A DNA stretch of 64,000 nucleotides from Psychrobacillus sp. OK032 (GCF_900111345.1 NZ_FOGY01000004.1:186001-250000), one strand, 5' to 3'. Positions 36,114 through 45,877 are shown, counted from the first letter of the stretch. Notes: generated from the sequence alone by a model not told the origin. A program made the numbers and translations.

Positions 36114-36149
36114 AGCTGATGCCCATAAAAAGGGCATCGGCTTTTCTTT
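36113..36149. terminator. Bidirectional terminator
   Basis: AGCTGATGCCC / GGGCATCGGCT with flanking A- and T-runs, between convergent genes. Confidence 0.85.
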
Positions 36150-36150
36150 T

Positions 36151-37614
36151 CTACTTTATTTCAGAAGTTATATTTAGATGATTGTAGATCGTTAATTTGT
36201 TCACCAGTTTTTTACTCATCGAATCTAATCCTTGTAGTGTGACGACATTATTATTTTCACGATACTTCGTCACTACTTTATCGATTGCTCCGACAGCCGA
36301 ATCATCCCAAATATGGGAGTTTTCAAAATCGATTATTATATTTTTTTGCGTCACTTGAAAATCAAATGCATGTTCAAATTCTTGAACGGAAGCGAAAAAT
36401 AGCTGACCTTCAACATTAAAGAGCAAGTTATCCACTTTTGTGCTTTTTCTAACATTGATCTTAGCAATTTTTGCAACAAAGAAAACTGCGCTTAAAATTA
36501 CTCCTGCTATGACCCCTTTAGACAAATCGTTTGTAGCCACAACGATAATTACGGTAACGACCATAACAATTGCATCCGAGCGAGGAGCTTTTCGAATGTA
36601 GGTAAAGGAATTCCAGTCAAATGTACCGATACATACCATTATCATAATACCAACAAGCACAGGCATTGGAATTTTCACGACTATATCTCCAAGTACAATG
36701 ATTAAAAACATTAAAAATATACCTGCAACAAAAGTAGAAAGTCTACCTCGACCACCAGATTTCACATTAATAACAGATTGTCCAATCATCGCACAGCCAG
36801 CCATGCCTCCAAAAAATCCATTAATCACATTGGCAATTCCTTGCCCCTTCGATTCTCTGTTTTTATTACTTTCCGTTCCAGTCATGTCATCAATAATAGA
36901 TGCCGTTAATAACGATTCCAACAAGCCAACAATTGCTAGCGCAATAGAGTACGGGAAAATGATAGTTAACGTATCCAAGTTAAATGGGACATTCGGAATA
37001 AAGAACTCTGGTAATGACCTTGTAATCGTACCTAAATCACCAACTACCTTTAAATCTATACCTGCATAAAGTGTAGCCGCCGTTAAAGCTACTATTGCAA
37101 TAAGCGGGGCGGGGATAGCCTTCACAAATCGAGGAAGTACATACACGATAACAAGTGTAACAGCTACAAAAATATAGGTAATGACAGATTCCCCTAGAAT
37201 ATGAGGAACTTGCGCCATAAAAATTAAAATGGCTAAAGCATTAACAAATCCAATCATTACTGCCCTAGGTATAAACTTCATCAATCTTGCTATTTTTAAA
37301 ACTCCAAATAGTATTTGAATAATACCTGTTAAAACTGTAGCTGCAATTAAATAATCGAGTCCATAATCTTTTACTAGTGGACCCATCAAAAGTGCCATCG
37401 CACCAGTTGCTGCTGAAATCATTGCAGGTCGACCACCAACAAACGAAATCGTTACGGCAATAATAAAAGAAGCATATAAACCGACCATCGGATCTACTCC
37501 TGCGATGATTGAGAAAGCTATTGCTTCGGGTATTAATGCTAACGCAACGACAATACCAGCTAGAATATCTGCTCGTACATTAGAAAACCATTCTTTTTTT
37601 ATTTTTTCTACCAC
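36151..37614 (-). CDS. SulP family anion transporter with STAS domain
   Basis: A 487-residue inner-membrane transporter. The N-terminal part carries the SulP signature (DILAGIVVALALIPEAIAFSIIAGVDPMVGLYASF) and about ten hydrophobic segments; the C-terminal 100 residues form a cytoplasmic STAS domain (LFFASVQEFEHAF, IIIDFENSHIWDDSAVGAID). Sulfate or bicarbonate are the usual substrates; which one cannot be told from sequence. Monocistronic. Confidence 0.9.
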   Translation of the reverse strand: MVEKIKKEWFSNVRADILAGIVVALALIPEAIAFSIIAGVDPMVGLYASFIIAVTISFVGGRPAMISAATGAMALLMGPLVKDYGLDYLIAATVLTGIIQILFGVLKIARLMKFIPRAVMIGFVNALAILIFMAQVPHILGESVITYIFVAVTLVIVYVLPRFVKAIPAPLIAIVALTAATLYAGIDLKVVGDLGTITRSLPEFFIPNVPFNLDTLTIIFPYSIALAIVGLLESLLTASIIDDMTGTESNKNRESKGQGIANVINGFFGGMAGCAMIGQSVINVKSGGRGRLSTFVAGIFLMFLIIVLGDIVVKIPMPVLVGIMIMVCIGTFDWNSFTYIRKAPRSDAIVMVVTVIIVVATNDLSKGVIAGVILSAVFFVAKIAKINVRKSTKVDNLLFNVEGQLFFASVQEFEHAFDFQVTQKNIIIDFENSHIWDDSAVGAIDKVVTKYRENNNVVTLQGLDSMSKKLVNKLTIYNHLNITSEIK

Positions 37615-37802
37615 TAATTATTACACCTCTTCTATCGTTCACACGAAAATTATGCATTTGTACAGTTTATCATTTTTTTGCATAGAACTGAATCTTTTTT
37701 AGGATGATATATAAATCGTGTGTTTAAAACCGTGAATAAACAAAACGTGAACTGGTTAAACTTATGTAGATCTATCCAAGTTATATTTTGGTGAAGAGGG
37801 GG

Positions 37803-39377
37803 ATGACGAGTATTACGAAAAAAACTGGTGCAAGCAATGATACTTCTTCATCGAATGAAAAAATTTCATTAAAAACAAATCTTCAGGATAATCTCCAATA
37901 CATAAAAAATACACTTGGGGAGAGTTCCGATATTATTACGCGAGAAATACGCATTGGACAAGAAGGAACGATCAAAGCAGGTATTATTTATACAGACGGC
38001 TTAAGTGATGCTACTTCTTTACAAAATTTCATCTTAGAAACACTGATGTTAGATTTAAAAGAAACACAACTAGAAGAGAATCTCACTACTACGACAGATC
38101 TTATGGATACATTAAAAGATTTTGCAATGACAGTAGGAGAAATTAAAGATGTAACAAATTACGATGATTTATTCACTTCTTTAATATCCGGTGATGCAAT
38201 TTTTTTAGTAGATGGATATTCCAAAGGTTTCATCATTGGAAATAAACGTTGGGCAGAGCGTGGCGTAACAGAACCAACTGCCCAGACTGTAGTGAGGGGG
38301 CCACGAGAAGGCTTCTCCGAAAATTTACGAATAAATACGGCATTAATTCGTCGTATTATTAAAGATCCAAATCTATGGATGGAATCCAGAGTGATTGGGA
38401 GACGATCCAAAACAAATATTGCTATTATGTATATTAAAGATGTTGCAGATGACGCTGTATTAGAAGAATTACGCACTAGATTAGATCGTATAGACATTGA
38501 TGGGATACTTGAAAGCGGATATATCGAGGAATTGATACAGGATTCAAAATACTCTCTTTTCCCAACTGTTTATAATACAGAGCGTCCGGATAGCACAGCT
38601 GCATCATTGTTGGAAGGTCGTATTGCCATTCTAATAGACGGTACACCTTTTGTACTAGTCATCCCAGCTCTTTTCACCCATTTTTTTCAATCTACTGAAG
38701 ATTATTATCAGCGAACGGAAATAGCTAGTTTAATTCGACTTCTTCGTTTTGTTTCATTTGGAATCGCTATGCTTGCCCCTAGCCTTTATATTGCTGCGAT
38801 TACTTTTCATCATGAAATGTTACCGCCTGCTTTACTTATCAGTCTAGCAGCACAACGTGAAAGCGTTCCATTCCCAGCCTTCATCGAAGTAATGATCATG
38901 GAAATTGCATTTGAGATTTTGCGTGAAGCGGGACTTCGGATGCCAAGAGCTATTGGGTCTGCTATGTCAATTGTAGGTGGATTTGTTATAGGAACAGCAG
39001 CCGTAGAAGCCGGGATAATTTCCGCAGCAATGGTTATAGTTGTTTCAATTACAGCTATTGCCAGTTTCATATCCCCTACTTATGATCTTTCTATTGCGGG
39101 TAGAATGATGCGTTTTGTATTTATAGCATTAGCTGCTACATTTGGATTATACGGAGTTACCATTGGGTTAATCGCACTTGTTTTACATTTGTGTAGTTTA
39201 AGTTCGTTCGGAGTTTCGTATATGGCTCCATTATCCCCATTTATTGCTTCCGACCAAAAAGATGTGTTCATTCGTGCGCCAATATGGAAAATGATTAAGC
39301 GACCTTCATTTATTTCAAAAAACAGTATTAGGCAACAATACGAAGCACCAAAATCGAGCAAGGATACTCAAGAATAA
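37803..39377 (+). CDS. GerA-family spore germinant receptor subunit A (operon 1)
   Basis: A 524-residue inner spore-membrane protein. A large hydrophilic N-terminal domain (about 1-290) with RGPREGFSENLRINTALIRRIIKDP and SLFPTVYNTERPDS is followed by four to six membrane helices and a cytoplasmic tail; all are hallmarks of GerAA/GerBA/GerKA proteins. ATG 37803 is preferred over TTG 37788. First gene of an A-C-D-B operon, expected to be forespore-expressed; the germinant is unknown. Confidence 0.93.
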   Translation: MTSITKKTGASNDTSSSNEKISLKTNLQDNLQYIKNTLGESSDIITREIRIGQEGTIKAGIIYTDGLSDATSLQNFILETLMLDLKETQLEENLTTTTDLMDTLKDFAMTVGEIKDVTNYDDLFTSLISGDAIFLVDGYSKGFIIGNKRWAERGVTEPTAQTVVRGPREGFSENLRINTALIRRIIKDPNLWMESRVIGRRSKTNIAIMYIKDVADDAVLEELRTRLDRIDIDGILESGYIEELIQDSKYSLFPTVYNTERPDSTAASLLEGRIAILIDGTPFVLVIPALFTHFFQSTEDYYQRTEIASLIRLLRFVSFGIAMLAPSLYIAAITFHHEMLPPALLISLAAQRESVPFPAFIEVMIMEIAFEILREAGLRMPRAIGSAMSIVGGFVIGTAAVEAGIISAAMVIVVSITAIASFISPTYDLSIAGRMMRFVFIALAATFGLYGVTIGLIALVLHLCSLSSFGVSYMAPLSPFIASDQKDVFIRAPIWKMIKRPSFISKNSIRQQYEAPKSSKDTQE

Positions 39378-39389
39378 GGTAGTGGTCAT

Positions 39390-40580
39390 TTGATAAATAA
39401 AAAGATCCTTCTATTATTAAGTCTTATCTTTTTACTTTCCGGTTGTTGGGATAAACGAGAATTAAATGAATTAGCTATTACAATGGCTCTTGGCATTGAT
39501 CAATCAGATGATGGATATAAGGTTTCCGCACAAGTAGTAGTACCTTCAGAACTATCTTCGAAAGGGGGAGCTGGGCATTCGCAAATAGTCCTCTTTCAAG
39601 CAACTGGTAAAACTTTAGATGATGCTTTACGAAAACTAACAAAAGAATCACCAAGGTTAATTTATCCAGGTCATCTTCAAATGCTTGTTTTTGGTGAATC
39701 GTTAGCTAAAGAAGGAATTGGAAAAGCGTTAGACTTCATATCAAGAAATTGGGAAGTCCGAGCAGATTTCTATCTAGTAGTAGCGAAAGATAGTACCGCG
39801 GAAGAGATACTAAATGTTCAAACGCCTTTAGAGAATATGCCTTCAAATAGTATGTTTAACACACTTCAGAAAGCAACAGTAAATAATTCAACTACAACTG
39901 GAATAAAATTAGTTGATTTTATCGGAGATTTAGAACGTAAAGGAAACGAGCCAGTATTAACGGGAATTATTATTACTGGAGACAAGAAAAGTGGATCCAA
40001 CAAACAGAACCTTGATTCTATCTCTCCTTCGGCACGAATCAAATACGATGGCTTAGCGATTTTTAAAGAAGATAAACTGATAGGTTGGTTAGATGAATAT
40101 GACACACGGGGGTACAATGGAATAACTAATCAAGTAAAACGAGCAGTTTCTACTGTTGCTTGCCCAGAAGAAGGGGAAGTAAACTTGGAAATTCAAAATT
40201 ATCAAGCAAAGCTTAAGAGTAAAACTGTAAATTCTTCACCTAAACTAGAGATAAAAATTGAAGTTACTGCAAATGTTGGTGCAGTGGAATGTTTTATCGA
40301 TCTTAGAAAAGAAGAGACGATAACAGAGCTAGAGAAAACTTTTGAAAATCAAATAAAAGAAAATATTCATCATACGATCAAAACTGTTCAGAATGATTTT
40401 AATTCAGATGTTTTTGGATTTGGAGCAACTATTTATCAACAGGATCCGAAGGAATGGAAAAAAATTCAAGATAATTGGGAGGAAGAATTTCCTAACTTAA
40501 AAGTGAATGTTGACGTTAACGTAAAGATTGAGCATGTAGGTGCAATTGATAATTCTTTCTTACAGAATATGAAGGACTAA
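39390..40580 (+). CDS. Ger(x)C family germinant receptor lipoprotein (operon 1)
   Basis: A 396-residue lipoprotein with the lipobox LSGC (Cys at about 19) followed by WDKRELNELAITMALGID, the Ger(x)C start. The C-terminal domain contains KTVQNDFNSDVFGFGATIYQQDPKEWKKI. It lies on the outer face of the spore inner membrane as the C subunit. Starts TTG 39390 close behind the A subunit (12 bases). Confidence 0.92.
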   Translation: MINKKILLLLSLIFLLSGCWDKRELNELAITMALGIDQSDDGYKVSAQVVVPSELSSKGGAGHSQIVLFQATGKTLDDALRKLTKESPRLIYPGHLQMLVFGESLAKEGIGKALDFISRNWEVRADFYLVVAKDSTAEEILNVQTPLENMPSNSMFNTLQKATVNNSTTTGIKLVDFIGDLERKGNEPVLTGIIITGDKKSGSNKQNLDSISPSARIKYDGLAIFKEDKLIGWLDEYDTRGYNGITNQVKRAVSTVACPEEGEVNLEIQNYQAKLKSKTVNSSPKLEIKIEVTANVGAVECFIDLRKEETITELEKTFENQIKENIHHTIKTVQNDFNSDVFGFGATIYQQDPKEWKKIQDNWEEEFPNLKVNVDVNVKIEHVGAIDNSFLQNMKD

Positions 40581-40585
40581 AAGAT

Positions 40586-40807
40586 ATGCTGAAAACTCTT
40601 GGAATTCTATTTGTAGCAGCTATCATCGTAATTTTAGAACTACCTCATCTTCTACAAAAAAAGTTAATAAAAGAGGTAGTCATATTTTCAATATTATTAG
40701 CTTTTGGAGTTATTTTAAGCATTTTACTTGCACTGGGTGTAAAAGTACCAAATCCAATGGATTTCATAACTTATGTGCTAAAACCACTTACTAAGATTAT
40801 TAGTTAA
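40586..40807 (+). CDS. Small two-helix germination D protein (operon 1)
   Basis: 73 residues with two hydrophobic helices (about 3-16 and 30-50) separated by a short Pro/Lys-rich loop (LPHLLQKKLIKEV). Its place inside a germinant receptor operon, five bases after the C gene, fits the small D proteins that modulate receptor function in Bacillus. No enzymatic motif. Confidence 0.75.
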   Translation: MLKTLGILFVAAIIVILELPHLLQKKLIKEVVIFSILLAFGVILSILLALGVKVPNPMDFITYVLKPLTKIIS

Positions 40808-40840
40808 TTAAAAAAGTAAACTAGAAAGGGAAGGAGAGGA

Positions 40841-41953
40841 ATGATGCAAAAAGATAAAATAAACCCATTTCAATTTTTAGTTCTAGTTATTTTTTTTACG
40901 ATTGGTTCAAGCATTTTAGTTGTTCCGTCTGGACTAGCGTTACACTCGAGGCAAGACGCTTGGGTAGCTGCAGTCATTGGAACTGTGATTAGCGTTTTGG
41001 TTATTTGGTTATTCACCTTTATAGGTATGAGGTTCCCAAACCTAACCTATGTTCAATTGAATGAAAAAGTCTTTGGTAAATGGTTAGGAAAACTTTTTTC
41101 CATTTTATTTGTAATAATGACTTTACTTAATACCGCAAATTTAATAGCCCATTCTAGTTCTTTTTTAAAAACTCAGATGCTGCCCCATACACCAACGATA
41201 GTTCTTAATAGTTTAATGGCCATTATCTTAATAATGGCCATACGTTACGGATTGACTACTTTTGCTCGAGCGGCAGAAATCCTCATATTTGTTTTCTTTT
41301 TTTTATTTATTGTATTAGTTAGTTTTATCATACCTCAGATTGATGTAAAAAATATCGAACCTTTTTTTCAAGCAAGCGGAAAATCACTTATTCAGTCATC
41401 GTTAATGCTAGCTGTAATCTCATCTGTTAATGCAATTGCTTTATTAATGATATTTCCCGCATTTGTCACTCAAATTAAAAAAGCAAAAGCAAATTTTCTA
41501 ATAGGAACTATAATTGGTGGAATAGTCATTATTATTATTACACTTTTATGTGTGATTGTATTGGGTATCAATATAACAATTAGACAAGTTTATCCTAGTT
41601 ATGCTTTAGCTAAAGTAATAAATGTAGGGAATTTTGTGAACCGTATAGAGGGGTTTATGGCCGCGCTATGGATCTTATCTTTATACTTTAAAATGGTTAT
41701 TTATTTTTTTGCTTCTGTTTTAGGAATAGCTCAGATATTAAGTTTGAAAGATTCTCGTTCGTTAACCTATCCATTAGGACTAATAGTTGTCGCATTATCT
41801 GTATTAATTTTTCCGAACATTATCTATCAAGAAAACTTTGATGGAACAACAGGTATAGCCTTCTCTTTAGTAGTAGGGTTATTTTTTCCTCTGCTTTTAT
41901 TAATTGTGTATGCATTCCGGAAAAAGCAATTAAAAAAAAATATTGAAAATTGA
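40841..41953 (+). CDS. GerB-family germinant receptor permease subunit (operon 1)
   Basis: A 370-residue membrane protein with about ten helices, of the endospore GerAB/APC-permease type (MMQKDKINPFQFLVLVIFFTIGSSILVVPSGLA). This subunit is thought to hold the germinant-binding site. Start ATG 40841 after AGGGAAGGAGAGGA; the ATGATG lets either Met serve. Last gene of the operon, followed by the terminator at 41977. Confidence 0.92.
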   Translation: MMQKDKINPFQFLVLVIFFTIGSSILVVPSGLALHSRQDAWVAAVIGTVISVLVIWLFTFIGMRFPNLTYVQLNEKVFGKWLGKLFSILFVIMTLLNTANLIAHSSSFLKTQMLPHTPTIVLNSLMAIILIMAIRYGLTTFARAAEILIFVFFFLFIVLVSFIIPQIDVKNIEPFFQASGKSLIQSSLMLAVISSVNAIALLMIFPAFVTQIKKAKANFLIGTIIGGIVIIIITLLCVIVLGINITIRQVYPSYALAKVINVGNFVNRIEGFMAALWILSLYFKMVIYFFASVLGIAQILSLKDSRSLTYPLGLIVVALSVLIFPNIIYQENFDGTTGIAFSLVVGLFFPLLLLIVYAFRKKQLKKNIEN

Positions 41954-41976
41954 TAAACGTAATTATATAAAAATGG

Positions 41977-42004
41977 AAACCCAGCACTCTTATTTGCTGG
42001 GTTT
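41977..42004 (+). terminator. Terminator of germination operon 1
   Basis: AACCCAGCA / TGCTGGGTT hairpin; weak T-tail. Confidence 0.65.
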
Positions 42005-42006
42005 GG

Positions 42007-42036
42007 ATAAGAAATTCAATTAATTGAATTTCTTAT
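42007..42036. repeat. Perfect 30-bp palindrome
   Basis: Two 15-base arms meet without a loop: ATAAGAAATTCAATT and its exact reverse complement. It could extrude as a cruciform or bind a dimeric protein; it is not a normal terminator. Confidence 0.85.
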
Positions 42037-42171
42037 TTTAAGCAAGTTAACGTATAAACCACCGCGAACAAATAGTTAAAGAGCTCTCATGTTAAATTTG
42101 AAGCAACCTAAAATTTGGAACGGAATATCCTGTAAAATGGATTCTTTCGCTATAAATTTCGTTTATTTTCG

Positions 42172-42210
42172 ATAAGGTTCCCAAATACATATTTGGGAAC
42201 CTTATTTTGT
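42172..42210 (+). terminator. Perfect 16-bp hairpin before the recombinase gene
   Basis: ATAAGGTTCCCAAATA and its exact complement with a CA loop, followed by TTTTG. It ends 20 bases before the recombinase start, so it may regulate that gene rather than end an upstream one. Confidence 0.7.
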
Positions 42211-42231
42211 GATAAAATAGGAGGTGAAGAG

Positions 42232-43185
42232 GTGGAGCAAATGCCGAAAATATTAAAGGACTTTTTAGTATATTTAACAACGATTAAAGGAAAATCTATA
42301 CGAACACGAAAAGAATACGAATATGATATTGTCTTGTTTCTTCGCTTTTTAAAAGCAATGGAAAATGACATAGATCTTTCCAAAATGGAGGACATAGATC
42401 TAAAAGATATATCTATCGACTTTATCCGTGAAATATCATTAGAAGACATATACTTATTTTTGGAATTCTGCGAAATGCAGCGGGGTAATAGTGCAGCCAC
42501 GAGAGCACGAAAAACCGCAACCATTAAATCGTTCTTCAAATATCTAAAAGGAAAAAGAAGATTATTAGAAGATAATGTTGCAGATGAGCTAGAGACACCA
42601 AAAATCGGTAAGAAAAAGCCAATTTATTTGAATCAAGAAGATGCGGAAATTTTTATTAAAGGAATAAAAAGAAATAATCACTATTACCGAAATTACACGA
42701 TGATCATGTTCTTTTTAAACTTGGGACTCCGTGTATCCGAGTTATGCAGTTTAAATCTTACTTCAATTCAGGACAATGTATTGCATGTAATAGGGAAGGG
42801 GGATAAAGAACGGACAGTTTTCTTGAACAACGTGTGCATCCAATCTCTTGGAGTTTACATGCAAAAAGAACGCATGTACATACAAGGTGCAAGTACAAAT
42901 GAAGCACTATTTTTATCACAAAAAGGAACGAGACTAACCCGACAAACTGTCGCGAAAATTGTAAAACAAATAAACGCAGATTCTGGTTTAAATAAAGAAA
43001 AACTATCCCCACATAAACTAAGACATACATCAGCAACGCTTATGTATAAAAATGGAGCAGATATCAGGAGTCTGCAACATATTCTAGGGCATACTAGTGT
43101 TTCAACAACACAAATATATACGCATGTGGAAGATAAAGAGATACAACAAGTAATTGAAAACAATCCGTTCAATCATTTAGGTTAA
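42232..43185 (+). CDS. Tyrosine recombinase (XerC/XerD-like)
   Basis: A 317-residue site-specific recombinase. N-terminal SAM-like core-binding domain (LKDFLVYLTTIKGKSIRTRKEYEYDI), then the catalytic domain with R in GLRVSELCSLN, K in GKGDKERTVF, HKLRH, GH in HILGHTSVS and the nucleophile Tyr in TTQIYTHVE. Start GTG 42232 behind AGGAGGTGAAGAG; ATG 42241 is possible. It resembles chromosomal Xer-like enzymes rather than phage integrases. Perfect palindromes upstream may be its sites or regulators. Confidence 0.88.
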   Translation: MEQMPKILKDFLVYLTTIKGKSIRTRKEYEYDIVLFLRFLKAMENDIDLSKMEDIDLKDISIDFIREISLEDIYLFLEFCEMQRGNSAATRARKTATIKSFFKYLKGKRRLLEDNVADELETPKIGKKKPIYLNQEDAEIFIKGIKRNNHYYRNYTMIMFFLNLGLRVSELCSLNLTSIQDNVLHVIGKGDKERTVFLNNVCIQSLGVYMQKERMYIQGASTNEALFLSQKGTRLTRQTVAKIVKQINADSGLNKEKLSPHKLRHTSATLMYKNGADIRSLQHILGHTSVSTTQIYTHVEDKEIQQVIENNPFNHLG

Positions 43186-43277
43186 TATAATTATATTATG
43201 TAAACTAATAAATTAAAAAAGGCTTATCTCTACGAATTATTAGGGGAAGTCTTTTCTTATATTAGGAAATATGGTAT

Positions 43278-43350
43278 TTGTTTACACAATAAGGCGAAAC
43301 AAATACTTAAAAATGCTAAATTTACGAGGCTACAAACATTTGTTCTGTTT
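43278..43350 (+). pseudogene. 5' fragment of a GNAT acetyltransferase gene
   Basis: From TTGTTTACA on, this stretch matches the beginning of the intact GNAT gene at 44381 (TTGTTTACA, ATACTTAAAAATGCT, TTTACG, ACATTTGTTC in the same order), but with small indels that break the frame. The rest of the gene is absent. A relic of a duplicated gene 1.1 kb away. Confidence 0.6.
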
Positions 43351-43455
43351 GGTGGTTAGTTCGAAAAAGTAATTGGAAGCACATACTTTGATTAATGAAA
43401 CTATTTCTGAAACAATGAGAATAGTATAAAATCTTATAGCAAAGGGGAAATCATC

Positions 43456-44103
43456 GTGAAAGTTCTTTTGATAGGTGCAAATGGTCATGTTGGAAAACAT
43501 ATTGTTCGGTTATTACAAGAAAGTGATAAGCATTCTTTAAAAGCGATGGTACGGGAGGAAAAGCAAGCAGAGGTTCTAAGCCAGTCGGGTGTTGAATCTG
43601 TTATTGCTAACCTGGAAGGTAGTGTAGATGAAATTGCGGGTGCAATTGCAGGAAGTGACGCCGTTATTTTCTCGGCAGGTTCCGGTGGCAGTACAGGCGC
43701 AGATAAAACATTATTAGTAGATTTAGATGGTGCAGTTAAAGCAATGGAGGCTGCCACTAAAGTTGGTGCTACTCGTTTTATTATGGTTAGTGCATTACAA
43801 GCACATAACAGAAATAGCTGGGCGGATAGTCAAATAAAACCGTATATGATTGCAAAGCATTATGCAGATAGAATGCTCGAAGCAAGTGGATTAAATTACA
43901 CAATCTTACGACCAGGGGGACTTTTAAATGATCCTAGTGTTGGGAAAATTTCTCTTGCTAGTAATCTAGCAAAAGGTACTATTTCTCGAGAGGACGTTGC
44001 ACGAACAGTAGTCGCTTCCTTGGATGAGGAAAATACTTTCACACGCTCATTTGATTTGATATCAGGAGATACTCCGATAGTGGATGCACTTAAAAATGTA
44101 TAA
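43456..44103 (+). CDS. YhfK-like atypical SDR NAD(P)-binding protein
   Basis: A 215-residue NAD(P)-dependent epimerase/reductase-like protein. Rossmann motif GANGHVGKHIVR (7-18), FSAGSGGSTGADKT, YMIAKHYADRML with the active-site-like Tyr/Lys and NYTILRPGGLL. Close in layout to Bacillus YhfK. Substrate unknown; possibly an oxidative-stress enzyme. Monocistronic. Confidence 0.87.
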   Translation: MKVLLIGANGHVGKHIVRLLQESDKHSLKAMVREEKQAEVLSQSGVESVIANLEGSVDEIAGAIAGSDAVIFSAGSGGSTGADKTLLVDLDGAVKAMEAATKVGATRFIMVSALQAHNRNSWADSQIKPYMIAKHYADRMLEASGLNYTILRPGGLLNDPSVGKISLASNLAKGTISREDVARTVVASLDEENTFTRSFDLISGDTPIVDALKNV

Positions 44104-44380
44104 ATAAAACAACCAACTGGGTGAGGGGGACATCGAAATTCGTTGACACCTATTTTTTGTGTGTCACCTTCATCTTTTTAGTCAATCCTTTTTACTCAAC
44201 AACCGCTATCATTTAAGCATGACTGAGTATACTTTCACCTCCGCATTAATCATTTTAATAGATAGATATTCTTTTTTTTAGTTGTAATTAAAGCAATATA
44301 ATTTTGACAAAACTTGTTCCATACAAATACGAATAAAGGTTTACATAATATTATTACGTAAACTAATTGGAGGGATTCTT

Positions 44381-44929
44381 TTGTTTACATACCAATTGGA
44401 TGAAAAAATATACTTAAAAATGCTCGATTTACGGGACTCCGAACATTTGTTCGATTTAACAATCGGATCGAAAGAAAGCTTAAGAGAATGGCTACCATTC
44501 ATCGATTACACCAAAACTGTTGCTGATTCACATAGTTTTATCCAGTCAACGATGAAACAATTTAGTGATAACAATGGAGTGCAAGCAGGAATCTGGTATG
44601 ATGGCAAACTTGCTGGTGTTCTTGGTTTTCATCAAATAAATTGGAATAATAAATCAACAAGTATTGGCTACTGGCTTGGTAATGATTATGTTGGTTTAGG
44701 GTTAATGACTAAAGCGGTTAAAGCTTTTGTACATTATGCATTAAATGACTTAAATTTGAACAGAGTAGAAATTCGCGCTGCTGTAGAAAATAAAAAAAGT
44801 AGAGCAATTCCAGAAAGACTTGGGTTCACAGAAGAAGGGTGTATTCGTCAAGCGGAATGGTTGTACGATCATTATGTTGACCATGTAGTTTATGGAATGC
44901 TAAAGAACGATTGGAAAGAAGAAATCTAA
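44381..44929 (+). CDS. RimJ/RimL-type GNAT acetyltransferase
   Basis: A 182-residue N-acetyltransferase with SKESLREWLPFIDYTKTV, GIWYDGKLAGVLGFHQI, the acetyl-CoA loop WLGNDYVGLGLMTKAVKA and the conserved end ERLGFTEEGCIRQAEWLYDHYVDHVVYGML. Similar to the YdaF/ribosomal-protein-serine acetyltransferase group. The start is TTG 44381, behind TTGGAGGGA. Two broken relatives lie in this window (21402 and 43278). Confidence 0.9.
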   Translation: MFTYQLDEKIYLKMLDLRDSEHLFDLTIGSKESLREWLPFIDYTKTVADSHSFIQSTMKQFSDNNGVQAGIWYDGKLAGVLGFHQINWNNKSTSIGYWLGNDYVGLGLMTKAVKAFVHYALNDLNLNRVEIRAAVENKKSRAIPERLGFTEEGCIRQAEWLYDHYVDHVVYGMLKNDWKEEI

Positions 44930-44954
44930 ACCATTTAATATTATAAGATACAAT

Positions 44955-44989
44955 CCAATCAGTAGGGGGCTTCATCCTCCACTGATTGG
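44955..44989. terminator. Possible bidirectional hairpin
   Basis: CCAATCAGTAGGGGG / CCTCCACTGATTGG, no strong T-tract; between convergent GNAT genes. Confidence 0.5.
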
Positions 44990-45034
44990 TAAATTGAACT
45001 AAAGCAGCTAACCCATTTATGCTTCTTCGATTCC

Positions 45035-45877
45035 TCAGAGCTTTGAGGTGCTGGATAGAGAGGGATAAAAATAGTAATCTTGCGCATGTGTAACTATGAA
45101 CCCAACCGATTGATAAAGTCCAAGTGCATGTGCATTAGTGGTTTCTACCTCAAGATGAACAGAGTGACCTGCTTCTGATTGTTCTTTAACTACCCTCTGT
45201 AATACCTTGCGTCCAATACCTTGCCCTTGCTGTGTAGGTAAAATGGAGAAACCATAAATCCATGCTTCTCCATTTTCTTTTTTCACTCGAATTTTTCCGA
45301 CTGGTTCTTCATGAACATCTATCATGAATATAGCATTGTCACTGTCTCCAACGATTCTGTTCTCCATTTCTTGTGCATCTTCAATAGTTATACCGAATGC
45401 TTCTATATCCAAACGAATGCGCATTTCTAAATCCTCTATATTTGCTTTTCGCAAAGTAAAGCCGTCTACTTCTTCTAGATTCTTTCCTTTCCACTCCATT
45501 TGATGTTCTGAAAATTCATAGTTAGCCCCTAGTTTTGTTAAAAATAACTTAGCTTCCACAGAACTTGCTGGAGCATTTAACAAGATTTTTTTGAAATGCT
45601 TATATTTTGCAGTAGCTAACCCTTGTTGAAGCAGTCTAGAAAAGTGTCCTTTTCGCCTCTTTATTGGTTTTACCATGCCACATACTTCTACTGTCGAACC
45701 AAAAGGATATAACCCTAAAAAGGCTACAAGTTCATCATTTTCATAATGAAAGAAGTCGAATTCATTGAACTCCCGATTGCTAAGCATGTCCCAATTTAAC
45801 TTTAGTTGAAGGTGATCGTGTGTTTCACATTCTTGTTGAAGTTGTTTAATATCTTCCAATTGTTTTTGTGTTAACAT
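45035..45877 (-). CDS. Two-domain GNAT acetyltransferase
   Basis: A 280-residue protein with two GNAT folds. The first (about 40-130) has VKPIKRRKGHFSRLLQQGL; the second (about 140-275) has ILPTQQGQGIGRKVLQRV and VETTNAHALGLYQSVGFIV. Such tandem enzymes usually have one active site; substrate unknown. Monocistronic on the minus strand. Confidence 0.87.
   Translation of the reverse strand: MLTQKQLEDIKQLQQECETHDHLQLKLNWDMLSNREFNEFDFFHYENDELVAFLGLYPFGSTVEVCGMVKPIKRRKGHFSRLLQQGLATAKYKHFKKILLNAPASSVEAKLFLTKLGANYEFSEHQMEWKGKNLEEVDGFTLRKANIEDLEMRIRLDIEAFGITIEDAQEMENRIVGDSDNAIFMIDVHEEPVGKIRVKKENGEAWIYGFSILPTQQGQGIGRKVLQRVVKEQSEAGHSVHLEVETTNAHALGLYQSVGFIVTHAQDYYFYPSLSSTSKL

Noticed and set aside
37733-37760. 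Sigma-G-type promoter before germination operon 1
   Set aside because: A TGAATA -35-like box exists, but I could not find a convincing -10 box at the right distance.
42150-42539. 129-codon minus-strand ORF opposite the recombinase
   Set aside because: Lies over a well-supported gene on the other strand and has no signals.
44339-44364. GTTTAC...GTAAAC inverted repeat before the GNAT gene
   Set aside because: Short arms with AT-rich filling; could be an operator but also chance in AT-rich DNA.
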